A DNA stretch of 64,000 nt, from contig NZ_JABBGC010000001.1 of assembly GCF_012927205.1 (NCBI RefSeq), forward strand, positions 3,038,810-3,102,809, given 5' to 3'. Position 1 is the first letter of the stretch, and each line of letters begins with the position of its first letter. The notes under the pieces were generated by a model, which was not told the origin of the DNA, ran no database searches, and worked only from the letters and a program-made list of their open reading frames with translations. The DNA comes from Chitinophaga fulva (lineage in GTDB: Bacteria; Bacteroidota; Bacteroidia; Chitinophagales; Chitinophagaceae). The position numbers and the translations under genes are program-made. Positions 40,974 through 49,900 of the stretch are shown here, one piece after another.

Positions 40974-43043
40974 ATTGTAAGTGAGGAGTCGTAATCCGTT
41001 GAACACCACTACCAGCGTAGAACCTTCGTGGGCCATTACCGCCGGGCCGATGGAGGCGATGCCGGTGATAGTGAGGGGGATGAGGATGGCTACCATGCCG
41101 AGGCTCATCCAGAGGTTTTGTTTGATGATCCTGCTGGCTGTTCTGCTCAGGCCGATGGCGAAGGGCAGAAGGGTGAGTTTGTCTCCCATCAGCGCGATAT
41201 CCGCCGTTTCGAGGGCCACATCTGAACCGGCAGCGCCCATAGCGATGCCGACCGTGCTGTTGGCCATGGCTGGGGCGTCGTTGACACCGTCGCCTACCAT
41301 GGCGACTTTATGTTCATCGCGGGCGAGTTTTTGGATGGCTTCCACTTTTTGTTCCGGCAGCAGGCTGCCCCAGGCATCGGTGAGGCCAATTTGTTGAGCT
41401 ACCGCATCCGCCACCTGCTGGTTGTCGCCGGTGAGCATGATCATGCGCCGTATTCCCGCACTTTTAAGCGTTTTAAGCACTTCTGCCGCCTCCGGGCGTG
41501 GTGTGTCCATTACCGCAATGATACCGGCATAAACAGTCCCTTTTCGCACCACCATGGTGGTGTGACCGCCATGTTCCAGTTCCTGTACCTGAGTGGTCAG
41601 TTCTGTGGAGGGGCGGTATTCATCGAGCGATTCAAAGAGGGCGAGGTTACCGATATATACGGGAGCGCCTTGCCAGGTAGCTTTGATGCCTTTGCCCAGT
41701 ACGGCTTCCAGCTGCTGTGCTTCCGGAACGGCCGTATCGCCGAGTTTGGCTTTACCGTCGCGTACGATGGCTTTGGCCAGCGGGTGGTCGCTGAGGGCTT
41801 CCACTGCCACGGCAGCCTGGAGGAGGTCTGTTTCACTGCTGCCGTTCATCGGTATCACGTTGGTCAGCCGTGGTTTGCCTTCGGTGAGGGTGCCGGTTTT
41901 ATCGAAAGCCACCGCCGTGAGAGTGCCCAGGTCTTCCAGCGGACGGCCGCCTTTGATGAGCACGCCCATGCGGGCTGCTCTGGCAACACCGCTGAGCACC
42001 GCGCTGGGAGTGGAGATAGCGAGCGCACAGGGACTGGCAGCCACCAGCACAGACATAGCGCGGTAGAAGCTGGCGCTGAAAGGTTCGTTGAGCACAAGGA
42101 AGGCGAAACATAGCAGGAGCACCAGTGTCAGCACTGCCGGCACAAAGATGCGCTGGAAGCGGTCGGTGAACTGCTGTGTGGGCGACTTCTGGGATTGTGC
42201 TTCATTCACCATTTTCACCAGCCGGGAAATAGTGGAGTCGCTGGCAGGCTGGCTCACCATGATCTCGAGAGAGCCGTTGCCGTTGATGGAACCGGAAAAT
42301 ACTTTATAGCGGGCATTTAATTCTTTTACCTGTTGTAATGCATTAGCCGGATCATCGACCGGCATTTTATCCACCGGTACGCTTTCGCCGGTAATAGGCG
42401 CCTGGTCTACGCTGCTGGCGCCGGCAACCACGATGCCGTCTGCAGATATTTTAGTGTTGGGCCTTACCACGATAATATCACCGGCTTTGAGCTCCGATGT
42501 TTCTACTTCTTTCGTGCCGCCATTGGTTTTGAGCAACGCTGTTTTAGGCGCCAGATCAGCCAGTGCCGTGATGGATTTACGGGCTTTCTCCATCGCATAA
42601 TGTTCGAGCGAGTGACCGAGGCTGAAGAGGAACAACAGCAGGGCGCCTTCTTCCCATTTGCCTAAAACAGCTGCACCGGCAGCTGCCACCAGCATCAGGA
42701 AGTCGATTTCAAAGCCGCCTTTGGAGATTGTTTCGATGGCTTCTTTGGCGGTGTAGAAACCACCGAAAATGTAAGATGTTATCAGAATCGGTAACAGTCC
42801 GCCTTCCGGCATTGTTCCTGCGGGAACAAGCGTACGTCCGAGTATCCAGGCAATGGCCAGTGTGGCGCCGCACAGCAGGCTGAAATACAGCTCTGTGTTT
42901 TTGCCGAATATCATCATCGTATGGGCATGACCGTGATCATGGTCATTATGGTCATGTTTCTCTCCGGGCTTATGTTGATGGTCGCCGTCGCAGGCATGGA
43001 CCGGTTTGGGAGAAGGAGGCGTTGCGGTCATATTTTCTTTCAT
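40953..43043 (-). CDS. P1B-4 type transition-metal exporting ATPase
   Basis: About 696 residues from the ATG at 43043. The N-terminus is a soluble His/Asp-rich tail (DHNDHDHGHAH) instead of a ferredoxin-like metal domain. Six transmembrane segments follow. The TM4 metal motif is SPC (AASPCALAIS) and TM6 carries HEGST...N..RLL, the pair that defines P1B-4 pumps (CoaT, CzcP, PfeT). The phospho-acceptor is Asp381 in FDKTGTLTEG, with MVGDGVNDAPAM as hinge. P1B-4 members expel Co2+, Fe2+ or Zn2+; which one here is not determinable. The longer frame adds 12 residues and is less likely. Confidence 0.9.
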   Translation of the reverse strand: MKENMTATPPSPKPVHACDGDHQHKPGEKHDHNDHDHGHAHTMMIFGKNTELYFSLLCGATLAIAWILGRTLVPAGTMPEGGLLPILITSYIFGGFYTAKEAIETISKGGFEIDFLMLVAAAGAAVLGKWEEGALLLFLFSLGHSLEHYAMEKARKSITALADLAPKTALLKTNGGTKEVETSELKAGDIIVVRPNTKISADGIVVAGASSVDQAPITGESVPVDKMPVDDPANALQQVKELNARYKVFSGSINGNGSLEIMVSQPASDSTISRLVKMVNEAQSQKSPTQQFTDRFQRIFVPAVLTLVLLLCFAFLVLNEPFSASFYRAMSVLVAASPCALAISTPSAVLSGVARAARMGVLIKGGRPLEDLGTLTAVAFDKTGTLTEGKPRLTNVIPMNGSSETDLLQAAVAVEALSDHPLAKAIVRDGKAKLGDTAVPEAQQLEAVLGKGIKATWQGAPVYIGNLALFESLDEYRPSTELTTQVQELEHGGHTTMVVRKGTVYAGIIAVMDTPRPEAAEVLKTLKSAGIRRMIMLTGDNQQVADAVAQQIGLTDAWGSLLPEQKVEAIQKLARDEHKVAMVGDGVNDAPAMANSTVGIAMGAAGSDVALETADIALMGDKLTLLPFAIGLSRTASRIIKQNLWMSLGMVAILIPLTITGIASIGPAVMAHEGSTLVVVFNGLRLLTYNKKIPGK

Positions 43044-43244
43044 GATAACGCTTTTATGGGCACAAAAATGCTGTTGCACGTCATGAACGCACAGGCAGTG
43101 TCAATGATGTTTGTTATTGGAAAATCATCAGGTTATGCGGTATGATAGTAGCTCCTATCCGCATGCCACAAAATTAAGTATTCCTCCAATGCCCGCCCAT
43201 TCTATTTTTACACCGTCGTTGCAAAAAGCAGGCATTAATATCCG

Positions 43245-43252
43245 TAGCTTTG
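43245..43252 (+). promoter_or_regulatory. Promoter -7 box (TAGCTTTG) directly before the MBL gene
   Basis: A match to TAnnTTTG that ends 4 bp before the ATG at 43257. A TTG at 43219-43221 may be the -33 element. If used, the mRNA would start at or next to the start codon. Confidence 0.5.
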
Positions 43253-43256
43253 GACT

Positions 43257-44138
43257 ATGAAAGCGTTAACGATCACGGGCTATTCCACGGCCCTGTTTTC
43301 CACCTGGTATTTTGTAGAAGAGCTGGGCATCCTGCTGGACGCGGGAGACGGCGTAAGTGCCACGCTGTTGCAGAAAAGCAGAAAAATCAACCATGTATTT
43401 ATTTCCCATGCCGACAGGGACCATCTGACCGGATTATTACAACTCAATCAACTGAATGCGCGGGATGGTTTTCCCGTTATCTGTTACCCAAGAGATGGCG
43501 GTTCATATCCTGCACTGGAAGCTTTTTCCAAAAGATTTGACCCACATGTGGCGGGAACGGTATGGATGCCGGTAGCGCCGGATGATGAAATCCGTATCAA
43601 AGATGATATACTGGTGGTGCCGTTGCGGAACGAGCATGTACGCGCTGCTCCGGGTGTTATCCGTAGCCTGGGCTATAAGATCATGCAGACAAGGCGTAAG
43701 TTACGCCCCGAACTGGCGGGGCTAACGCAGGAGGATATACGAAGAATAGGCATTGAACAGGGAAAAGAGAAAACTACCATCGAGGTGCGCCGCAATATCC
43801 TCAGTTATTCCGGTGATACACCGGTGGCCAGTCCGGAGACGTGGCAGGATGCGGAGATATTGATTCATGAAGCCACTTTCCTCGGCGGGGATGAAGTGAT
43901 TGAACACCCTTCCTATAAGAACCTGCACAGCCGCCTCGAAGAGGTGATAGAGATGGTCAGCGCCACGAATGTGCAGCAGTTGGTGCTGGGGCATTTTTCA
44001 TCGCGGTATGCGCCGGAGCAGATAGATCAAAGTATCCGGCAGCTATGTGAACGGTATGCGTTGAATATTCCTGTGTTCCGTGTGTTGCCTGGCCAAACGG
44101 TGAGGGATATACTGGGAGGCCTGCCGGTCAACCGGTAG
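43257..44138 (+). CDS. MBL-fold hydrolase, RNase Z-like
   Basis: 293 residues of metallo-beta-lactamase fold with RNase Z-like layout: LLDAGDG, SHADRDH (51-56), a long exosite-like insert, YSGDTP, IHEATF, and the late LGHFSSRY. The first metal motif is HxDxDH rather than the HxHxDH of true RNase Z, so the second His is Asp53. Variants of this kind occur in uncharacterised MBL proteins. It may be a phosphodiesterase or nuclease; not safely RNase Z. The start is fixed by its N-terminal strand (MKALTITGYSTALF), even though a promoter box lies only 4 bp upstream. Confidence 0.8.
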   Translation: MKALTITGYSTALFSTWYFVEELGILLDAGDGVSATLLQKSRKINHVFISHADRDHLTGLLQLNQLNARDGFPVICYPRDGGSYPALEAFSKRFDPHVAGTVWMPVAPDDEIRIKDDILVVPLRNEHVRAAPGVIRSLGYKIMQTRRKLRPELAGLTQEDIRRIGIEQGKEKTTIEVRRNILSYSGDTPVASPETWQDAEILIHEATFLGGDEVIEHPSYKNLHSRLEEVIEMVSATNVQQLVLGHFSSRYAPEQIDQSIRQLCERYALNIPVFRVLPGQTVRDILGGLPVNR

Positions 44139-44200
44139 GGTTGGTGCTGGCATGAAAGAGGGCTATGTTTGCCCGAAAAATGCCGCTCGCGGCCGTAGTT

Positions 44201-44218
44201 ATCGCCGGTACCGGCGAT
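44201..44218. other. Perfect 18-bp palindrome upstream of the ECF sigma gene
   Basis: ATCGCCGGTACCGGCGAT has no spacer, unlike a terminator hairpin. It lies 180 bp before the sigma gene in a 260-bp gene-free stretch (44139-44398) that is otherwise GC-rich on the left and AT-rich near the sigma start. It might be an operator. Confidence 0.35.
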
Positions 44219-44398
44219 CTTGATACAGGTGTGTACCCATAAAAACGCCGCCGCCGTAGCCGCGGATTCGCCTGTGTACTGATAATTCGTTTTAGCCCAT
44301 CACCTCCAACCGTTCATCCTTTTTTATTTAAAAAAATAATTTAAAAACTACCCTAGTTTATTAAATTATTTTTATATTGTGCTTACGCACGATGAAAT

Positions 44399-44950
44399 AT
44401 GAAGGAGCTGCTTTACCGCATACAATTTCACGATGACCAACTGGCTTTTAAAGCTTTTTATCAGCAGCAGATGTTCCCGCTTTATCAGTTTGCCCTGGCA
44501 TTCCTGAAGCAACATCAGCAGGCGGAGGAAGCTGTGAACGACGTATTTGTGAAGCTATGGCAGCGGCGTCATACGCTGCAGGAGATAGACAACATCAAAG
44601 TATATCTCTACGTGGCGGTGAAACATACGGCACTGAACCAGTTGAGGTCTGCCACCACCTTTGAGGAGGCTGACCTGGACAATGTACAGGTGCCGCAAGT
44701 CCGGTTTTGTGCGGGTGCCGAGCAATTGCTGCTTACCCACGAACTGCGGGACGCTATTGCAGCGGCCATCCGGCAGCTGCCTCCCAAATGCAGAATGATC
44801 TTTAAACTGATCAAGGAAGACGGACTGTCTTATAAAGAAGTGGCCGGTATCCTGAATATTTCGCCCAAAACAGTAGATGCACAATTGATGATCGCGATGA
44901 AAAAACTGTCGGCCTCGCTTCAACCCTTCCTGCAGCATACCTCTGTTTGA
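44399..44950 (+). CDS. ECF sigma-70 factor of the SusCD locus
   Basis: 183 residues. Region 2 (AFKAFYQQQMFPLYQFALAFLKQHQQAEEAVNDVFVKLWQRR) binds core polymerase and the -10 element. Region 4 (AIRQLPPKCRMIFKLIKEDGLSYKEVAGILNISPKTVDAQL) binds the -35. It belongs to the Bacteroidota group that is controlled by FecR anti-sigma factors and turned on through the STN domain of a SusC receptor. Its presumed partner FecR is at 45667 and the SusC at 46913, with a RiPP precursor gene and a REP pair unusually placed in between. Confidence 0.93.
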   Translation: MKELLYRIQFHDDQLAFKAFYQQQMFPLYQFALAFLKQHQQAEEAVNDVFVKLWQRRHTLQEIDNIKVYLYVAVKHTALNQLRSATTFEEADLDNVQVPQVRFCAGAEQLLLTHELRDAIAAAIRQLPPKCRMIFKLIKEDGLSYKEVAGILNISPKTVDAQLMIAMKKLSASLQPFLQHTSV

Positions 44951-45100
44951 CTGCAGTATTTTCTCACACCCGTTTTGTAAATTGTTGCTTATTCGATTTT
45001 TCTGCCACACTAAACACCTGCATTGTCTATCAGGACAAGGGAAAGCTGAAAACCTTCAGAAAAGAGTAAGCGCCATGTTTTTCGCGTTAAACCATTTGTT

Positions 45101-45238
45101 ATGAAAAAGAAAACCAAAAAGAAACTCGACGTTACCAAGATCAAACTTGTAAAACTGAATGAGCCCGGCCAACAAAAAGCCGAGAAAGCAACTATTCCTC
45201 CTCATACATTCTGGTGTACAACCACCGGTCTCGTATAA
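45101..45238 (+). CDS. Lanthipeptide-like RiPP precursor peptide
   Basis: A 45-residue ORF. The leader is rich in Lys (MKKKTKKK) and then has LDVTKIKLVKLNEP, which fits the LxLxKxxIxxLN leader pattern of Bacteroidota class I lanthipeptide precursors such as pinensin-type peptides of Chitinophaga. After a polar linker (GQQKAEKA) the C-terminal core TIPPHTFWCTTTGLV has four to five Thr that could be dehydrated and one Cys that could form a single thioether ring. No LanB/LanC, protease or exporter lies in the window, so processing enzymes would act from elsewhere. A good terminator 28 bp after the stop supports a real transcript. It is placed between the sigma factor and its anti-sigma. Confidence 0.72.
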   Translation: MKKKTKKKLDVTKIKLVKLNEPGQQKAEKATIPPHTFWCTTTGLV

Positions 45239-45266
45239 ACCGAAAAAACAACAACGAACAACATGG

Positions 45267-45294
45267 CCGGCCCTTTGGGCCGGTCTTTTTTTGT
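45267..45294 (+). terminator. Rho-independent terminator after the RiPP precursor
   Basis: CCGGCCC-TTT-GGGCCGG (45267-45283) followed by TCTTTTTTTGT. Confidence 0.9.
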
Positions 45295-45295
45295 C

Positions 45296-45329
45296 CCCAG
45301 GGCTGAAGCCCTGGGCTACGTTGTTGTTC
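45296..45329 (+). repeat. REP-like element, left arm of inverted pair 2
   Basis: Palindrome at 45296-45315 (CCCAGGGC-TGAA-GCCCTGGG), then the tail CTACGTTGTTGTTCAG and TTTCTTT pointing inward. Confidence 0.87.
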
Positions 45330-45536
45330 AGTTTCTTTCGGATTGCAGGTGTTGTTATTTAGATGGAATGGTATTGTAGGCTAGAGCCTTAGCACAGGCA
45401 CTTTGAATGTGAGACGCTGTTAGTGACTATTCAATTCAATTTTGGGCCGCTATCATTTGTGTATAAGAAATCATAATCAGGACGATACCTCTGAAGCTAA
45501 GTGCTGTTAAGCATAAACGAAAGAACTCATCATTAT

Positions 45537-45579
45537 AAAGAAATTGAACGACATCGTAACCCAGGGCTTCAGCCCTGGG
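45537..45579 (-). repeat. REP-like element, right arm of inverted pair 2
   Basis: Inverted copy with palindrome at 45560-45579. On the minus strand the tail reads TTACGATGTCGTTCAATTTCTTT, sharing the TTTCTTT extension only with the left arm of the same pair. Read on the plus strand it encodes QGFSPG, which creates a false N-terminal extension of FecR. Confidence 0.85.
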
Positions 45580-45611
45580 AAACCGGACACAAAAATTTTT
45601 TCCACCTTTTT

Positions 45612-45637
45612 AGGGAATCCGGTTTTTACCCGTGTCC
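45612..45637 (+). promoter_or_regulatory. Candidate ECF-type promoter for fecR
   Basis: A bipartite AGGGAAT ... CGTGTCC lies 30 bp before the FecR start. It loosely resembles ECF promoters (GGAAC and CGTC elements), but the spacing is shorter than the usual 16-17 bp. Speculative. Confidence 0.3.
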
Positions 45638-45666
45638 TTTTCGCAGGTACACTATCTAACCATTCA

Positions 45667-46686
45667 ATGAAAGCAGAAAGAATACTGGAGCTGATGGCAC
45701 GAAAAGCCGGCAAGGCCGCAAGCAGGGAGGAGCTGGAAGAGCTGGAGGAATTGCTGGCAGAGAACCCCGACTACCGTTTCATGGAGAGCGTGCTGGACAC
45801 GGTGGAGGCGCCAGTCCCGGATACGGCTGTTGTAGCGGGTGGCTGGGAAAAGATGGACGCGCTCCTGCAAGCGCCGGCGCCGGTAGTATCTTCCAGACGC
45901 CCCTACTGGTGGGCTGCGGCGGCAGTACTGCTGGCGGCTGTAGGTGCAGGCATGTGGTGGCTGGGGCGTAAAAAACAACCTGCACTGGCGCTGCAACAGA
46001 TCAGTGCACCGATGGGTAGCACCATCAAAGCGCTGCTGCCGGACGGTACACAGGTATGGATCAATGCTGGCAGCCAGATCAGCTACGATGCCCGTTTTGC
46101 TGGTAAAAGCAGGGACGTGACGGTTACCGGTGAAGTATTTTTTGATGTGGCACAAGATGATCATAAACCATTCATCGTTCATTCCGATAACCTCGCCATC
46201 CAGGTACTGGGAACTTCTTTCAATATAAAGGCCTATGGCGATGATCAGAAAGCAGAAGTGGCGGTCATTACAGGAAAGGTACAGGTGATGATGCGTAACA
46301 GCCCCGAGAAAAAAGTAGTGCTGCTGCCCCGCGAAAAACTGGTGTTGTCACTCGATCAACATACACTTATGCCGGAGCGTGACAGTATACAACATGTCAA
46401 CTTCAGGGTACAGGAACTGGCCAGCAGCAAAGATCCCGGGCTGGTAATGGAAACAGCCTGGTGCAACCAGAAGCTGGCGTTTATGAATGAAACCTTCGCG
46501 GAGGTGGCCCGCAAAATGGAACGACAGTTCAACGTCAATATAGTTTTTGAAGACGAAACACTGCAAAAAGAAATACTGAGCGGCGTATTCGAAAAAGAAG
46601 ATATCAACAAGGCGCTGCGGTTGTTGCAGATGACCACAGGATTCCACTATAGGGTAGTACAGCAACAGGTTTACCTGTCCAGATAG
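45667..46686 (+). CDS. FecR-family anti-sigma factor
   Basis: 339 residues from the ATG at 45667 (MKAERILELMARKAGK). The longer frame from 45544 is translated REP plus leader and is rejected. The N-terminal cytoplasmic part (about 1-75; GKAASREELEELEELLAENPDY) binds the ECF factor. One transmembrane segment (WWAAAAVLLAAVGAGMWWL) leads to the periplasmic FecR domain (MGSTIKALLPDGTQVWINAGSQISYDARF...REVTVTGEVFFDVA-like) and a C-terminal DUF4974 domain. It transmits substrate signals from the SusC STN domain to the sigma factor. Confidence 0.93.
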   Translation: MKAERILELMARKAGKAASREELEELEELLAENPDYRFMESVLDTVEAPVPDTAVVAGGWEKMDALLQAPAPVVSSRRPYWWAAAAVLLAAVGAGMWWLGRKKQPALALQQISAPMGSTIKALLPDGTQVWINAGSQISYDARFAGKSRDVTVTGEVFFDVAQDDHKPFIVHSDNLAIQVLGTSFNIKAYGDDQKAEVAVITGKVQVMMRNSPEKKVVLLPREKLVLSLDQHTLMPERDSIQHVNFRVQELASSKDPGLVMETAWCNQKLAFMNETFAEVARKMERQFNVNIVFEDETLQKEILSGVFEKEDINKALRLLQMTTGFHYRVVQQQVYLSR

Positions 46687-46804
46687 AACATCATAGCAAC
46701 ATTTTATCAACTCAAAAATCACCTGTAATGAACACACGGTTAAACGCACGCATTACCTGAAAACATGCATGAGGGATGAGATAAGCTTCGTCCATAAAAG
46801 AAAA

Positions 46805-46825
46805 GGGAAGAGGCCTGCTCTTCCC
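46805..46825 (+). other. Hairpin in the SusC leader
   Basis: GGGAAGAG/CTCTTCCC arms around GCCTG, 88 bp before the SusC start. There is no T-run. It may stabilise or attenuate the susC mRNA; the fecR-susC gap is 226 bp. Confidence 0.4.
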
Positions 46826-46912
46826 CAAAAGGCTTATGTGTATGTACAGGGGTAAGTCAGCCTGAGAAACTTCACTTACACCCTTCTTTACAAACCTTTC
46901 TAAAACAAATCT

Positions 46913-49900
46913 ATGAAAAAAAGCAGATTTGGAGGGGCTTCCTATGCGCTCAGCCAGACAGTCAAACTACTCCTCATGATGAAGTTATGTTTTGTTGTGG
47001 TGTTATTGTCCTGTTTACACGCTTCAGCAACCGTCTTTTCGCAGGAAAAATTCACGCTCACTTTCGTGAGGACTGACGCAGACAAGATCTTCGCAAAGAT
47101 CCAACAGGAAAGCGACTATCGTTTTTTTTATAACTATACGGCCATCCGCCAGCTGGGTAAAATAGACCTGCAGGTGAAAGATGCGCCCCTGGCGGAAATT
47201 ATGCGGCGAATGCTGGACAGTTCCGCACTGGCTTTCCGCATTGTAGACAACAACCTGGTGGTCATCTCCCCCAAATCAGAACAAAACGCAGGCAGGGTTA
47301 ACGGTAAGGTGGCCGATGAAAAAGGCACACCGCTGGTAGGCGTGTCCGTTAAAGTGAAAGGTAGTAGCCAGGGAGCGGTAACGGACATCGAAGGACGCTT
47401 TTCCCTGCAGGCCGGTCCCGGTGCAGTACTGGTGATCAGCTACATGGGCTTTATCTCGCAGGAAGTACCGGTGCCGGCAGGTGAACAACTGATCAACATC
47501 GTCCTGAAAGAATCCACCAGCGGCCTCAATGAAGTGGTGGTGATCGGTTATGGCACCCAACGCAAAAAAGATGTGACCGGCGCTATCAGCTCGGTGAACA
47601 GCAAAGACCTGCGCAACGTGCCGGTACGCAACGCGGCAGAAGCCTTGCAGGGCAAGGTGAGCGGCGTGACCGTTTCCCAAAGCAGCGGCAGCCCCGGATC
47701 AGCACCGGTGGTACGTATCCGTGGTATCGGATCTATCAGCGGCAGCAATACACCGCTATACATTGTAGACGGTCTGCCGCAGACAGATATCGGCTGGCTG
47801 AACCCCAATGATATTGAAGCGATGGATATCCTCAAAGACGCCTCTACTGCGGCCATCTATGGCTCCAGAGGCTCCAACGGCGTGGTGATCATCACTACCC
47901 GTAAAGGCAGTCGCAATGATACTAAAATGCATGTGACACTGGACACCTACACCGGCTGGCAGTCAGCCTGGAAACGGCCACACATGCTCAACGCGGCGGA
48001 CTTCATCAAATATAAAACACAGGCTTACAGCGCAGACGGCGCACCGTTGCCCACTGATATTAATACACCGGAGAAAGTAGCGCAGGTACTGAAGTTTGTG
48101 AACGACAACTCCGGGCCTAACGGTACCGACTGGTGGAAGGAGGTCATTCAACAGAACGCTCCTATCCAAAGCTACAACGTAGGCGTGAGCGGCGCCGGTA
48201 AAAACCTGGTATACGCTTCCAGCGCAGGGTATATGAAACAACAGGGCATTGTAAAAGGATCTGATTATGAACGTCTCTCCTGGCGTACCAACGTGACAGC
48301 TGATATCAGCACCCGCGTAAAACTGACTACCAATTTCGGCCTGATCTATGAAAACCGCCGTAATGTGGATGAGAACAACCCCTTCTCCGGTACGATCTTC
48401 AGTGCGATGGCCGCTGACCCGATCACACCGGTATACCGCAATAACCTGAAGAGCGTCCCTGATTTTTATCAGCGTATTATGACAGGTTATGAAGCCAATA
48501 ACCCGTATTCACAATATGCCGGTATTCTCTTTACCAACAAACCCAACCCGGTAGCACAGGTAGAGCGCATGCAACAGAGCGTATGGGAAGGGATTGCCAT
48601 CAAAGGCGGTGCTGCGCTGGATGTAAAGATCATCGAGCCGCTTACTTTTCGCAGTAACTTTGGGATGGACCTCGGACGTGGTATCTCTAAAGGATTTTCG
48701 CCGGCTTACTTCCTGAATTCCTTTGATTACGCTACTTACAATACTGTCAGCAACAGTTCCTCCTGGAGCAATTATTTTGTATGGGAGAATACGCTCAACT
48801 TCGACAAAACTTTTGGCAAGCACCACATCACTGCGCTGGCCGGTATTTCCGCTGAGCTGACGAAAGGACTGTCTTACGCTGCTTCCAAACAAAATATCGT
48901 GAACAACGAACCGGATATGCGTATTATCGATGCCGCCACCCTGAACCCCGGGGCTTCCGGTTATACCTATTCCAGCGCGTTGCAATCATTCTTCGGCCGG
49001 ATCAACTACGTATATGCTGACCGTTATATTCTGGCTGCCAATGTGCGCCGGGACGGTAGCTCCAATTTCGGTGACGGCTACCGCTGGGGTACTTTCCCCT
49101 CTGCTTCCGCAGCATGGCGTTTCTCCGAAGAGAACTTCATCAAAAACGCTAACCTGGGATGGCTGACCAGCGGTAAACTGAGAGCCAGTTACGGTGCTAT
49201 CGGTAACCAATATGTTAATACCAGCGGCTTATACCTGTCTACTTACGGCAATACTTATTTCCGGTACCTGTTTGGTAATGCCAATACAGGTTATCTTGGT
49301 GCAGAACGTAAGACCATGGCTAATCCCAGCCTGCAATGGGAAACCTCCAAACAAACAGACATCGCGCTGGACCTGACCCTTTGGGATGGCATCCTTGATG
49401 TGACAGTAGATTACTTCAATAAAAAAGTGACCAATATGCTGGTAGTGGTACCGATACCATCTACTATGGGTTACCCTTCGGGAGATTTCTGGACCAATGC
49501 CGGCAGCATGGTCAACAAAGGATGGGAAGTGTCGCTGGGCCATAGTCATCACTTTGGCGACTTCTCGTATAATGTACGCCTCAATGTGTCCACGTTCCGC
49601 AACGAAGTATTGAGCATGGGCGGCGGAGAACCGATCTACACCACTGCTCACCTGGGTGAGACCATCAGTAAAACAGAAGTAGGTAAACCGGTAGGTTACT
49701 ATTTCGGTTGGCTGACAGATGGTATTTTTCAAACACAGGATGAAGTGGATAAAAGCCCGCAGCGCCTCAGTTCCCGCCCCGGCGATATCCGTTTCAAAGA
49801 TATCAATGGCGTAGATGCGAACGGTAACATCGTGCCCGGTCCGGATGGCAAACTGGATGCTGCTGACCGTACTATGATCGGTAATCCATGGCCTGATTTC

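Larger units (their letters stand above)
45239..45666. other. 428-bp gene-free stretch between RiPP precursor and FecR
   Basis: It holds the terminator, an inverted REP pair (45296-45329 and 45545-45579), a probable degenerate REP between them (45376-45395, GGCTAGAGCCTTAG), and a conserved-looking segment before FecR with AGGGAATCC (45612-45620) and CGTGTCC (45631-45637). No gene is seen. Confidence 0.6.

Noticed and set aside
41310..42113. 267-codon plus-strand frame opposite the P1B-4 ATPase
   Set aside because: Antisense shadow of a gene with clear catalytic motifs.
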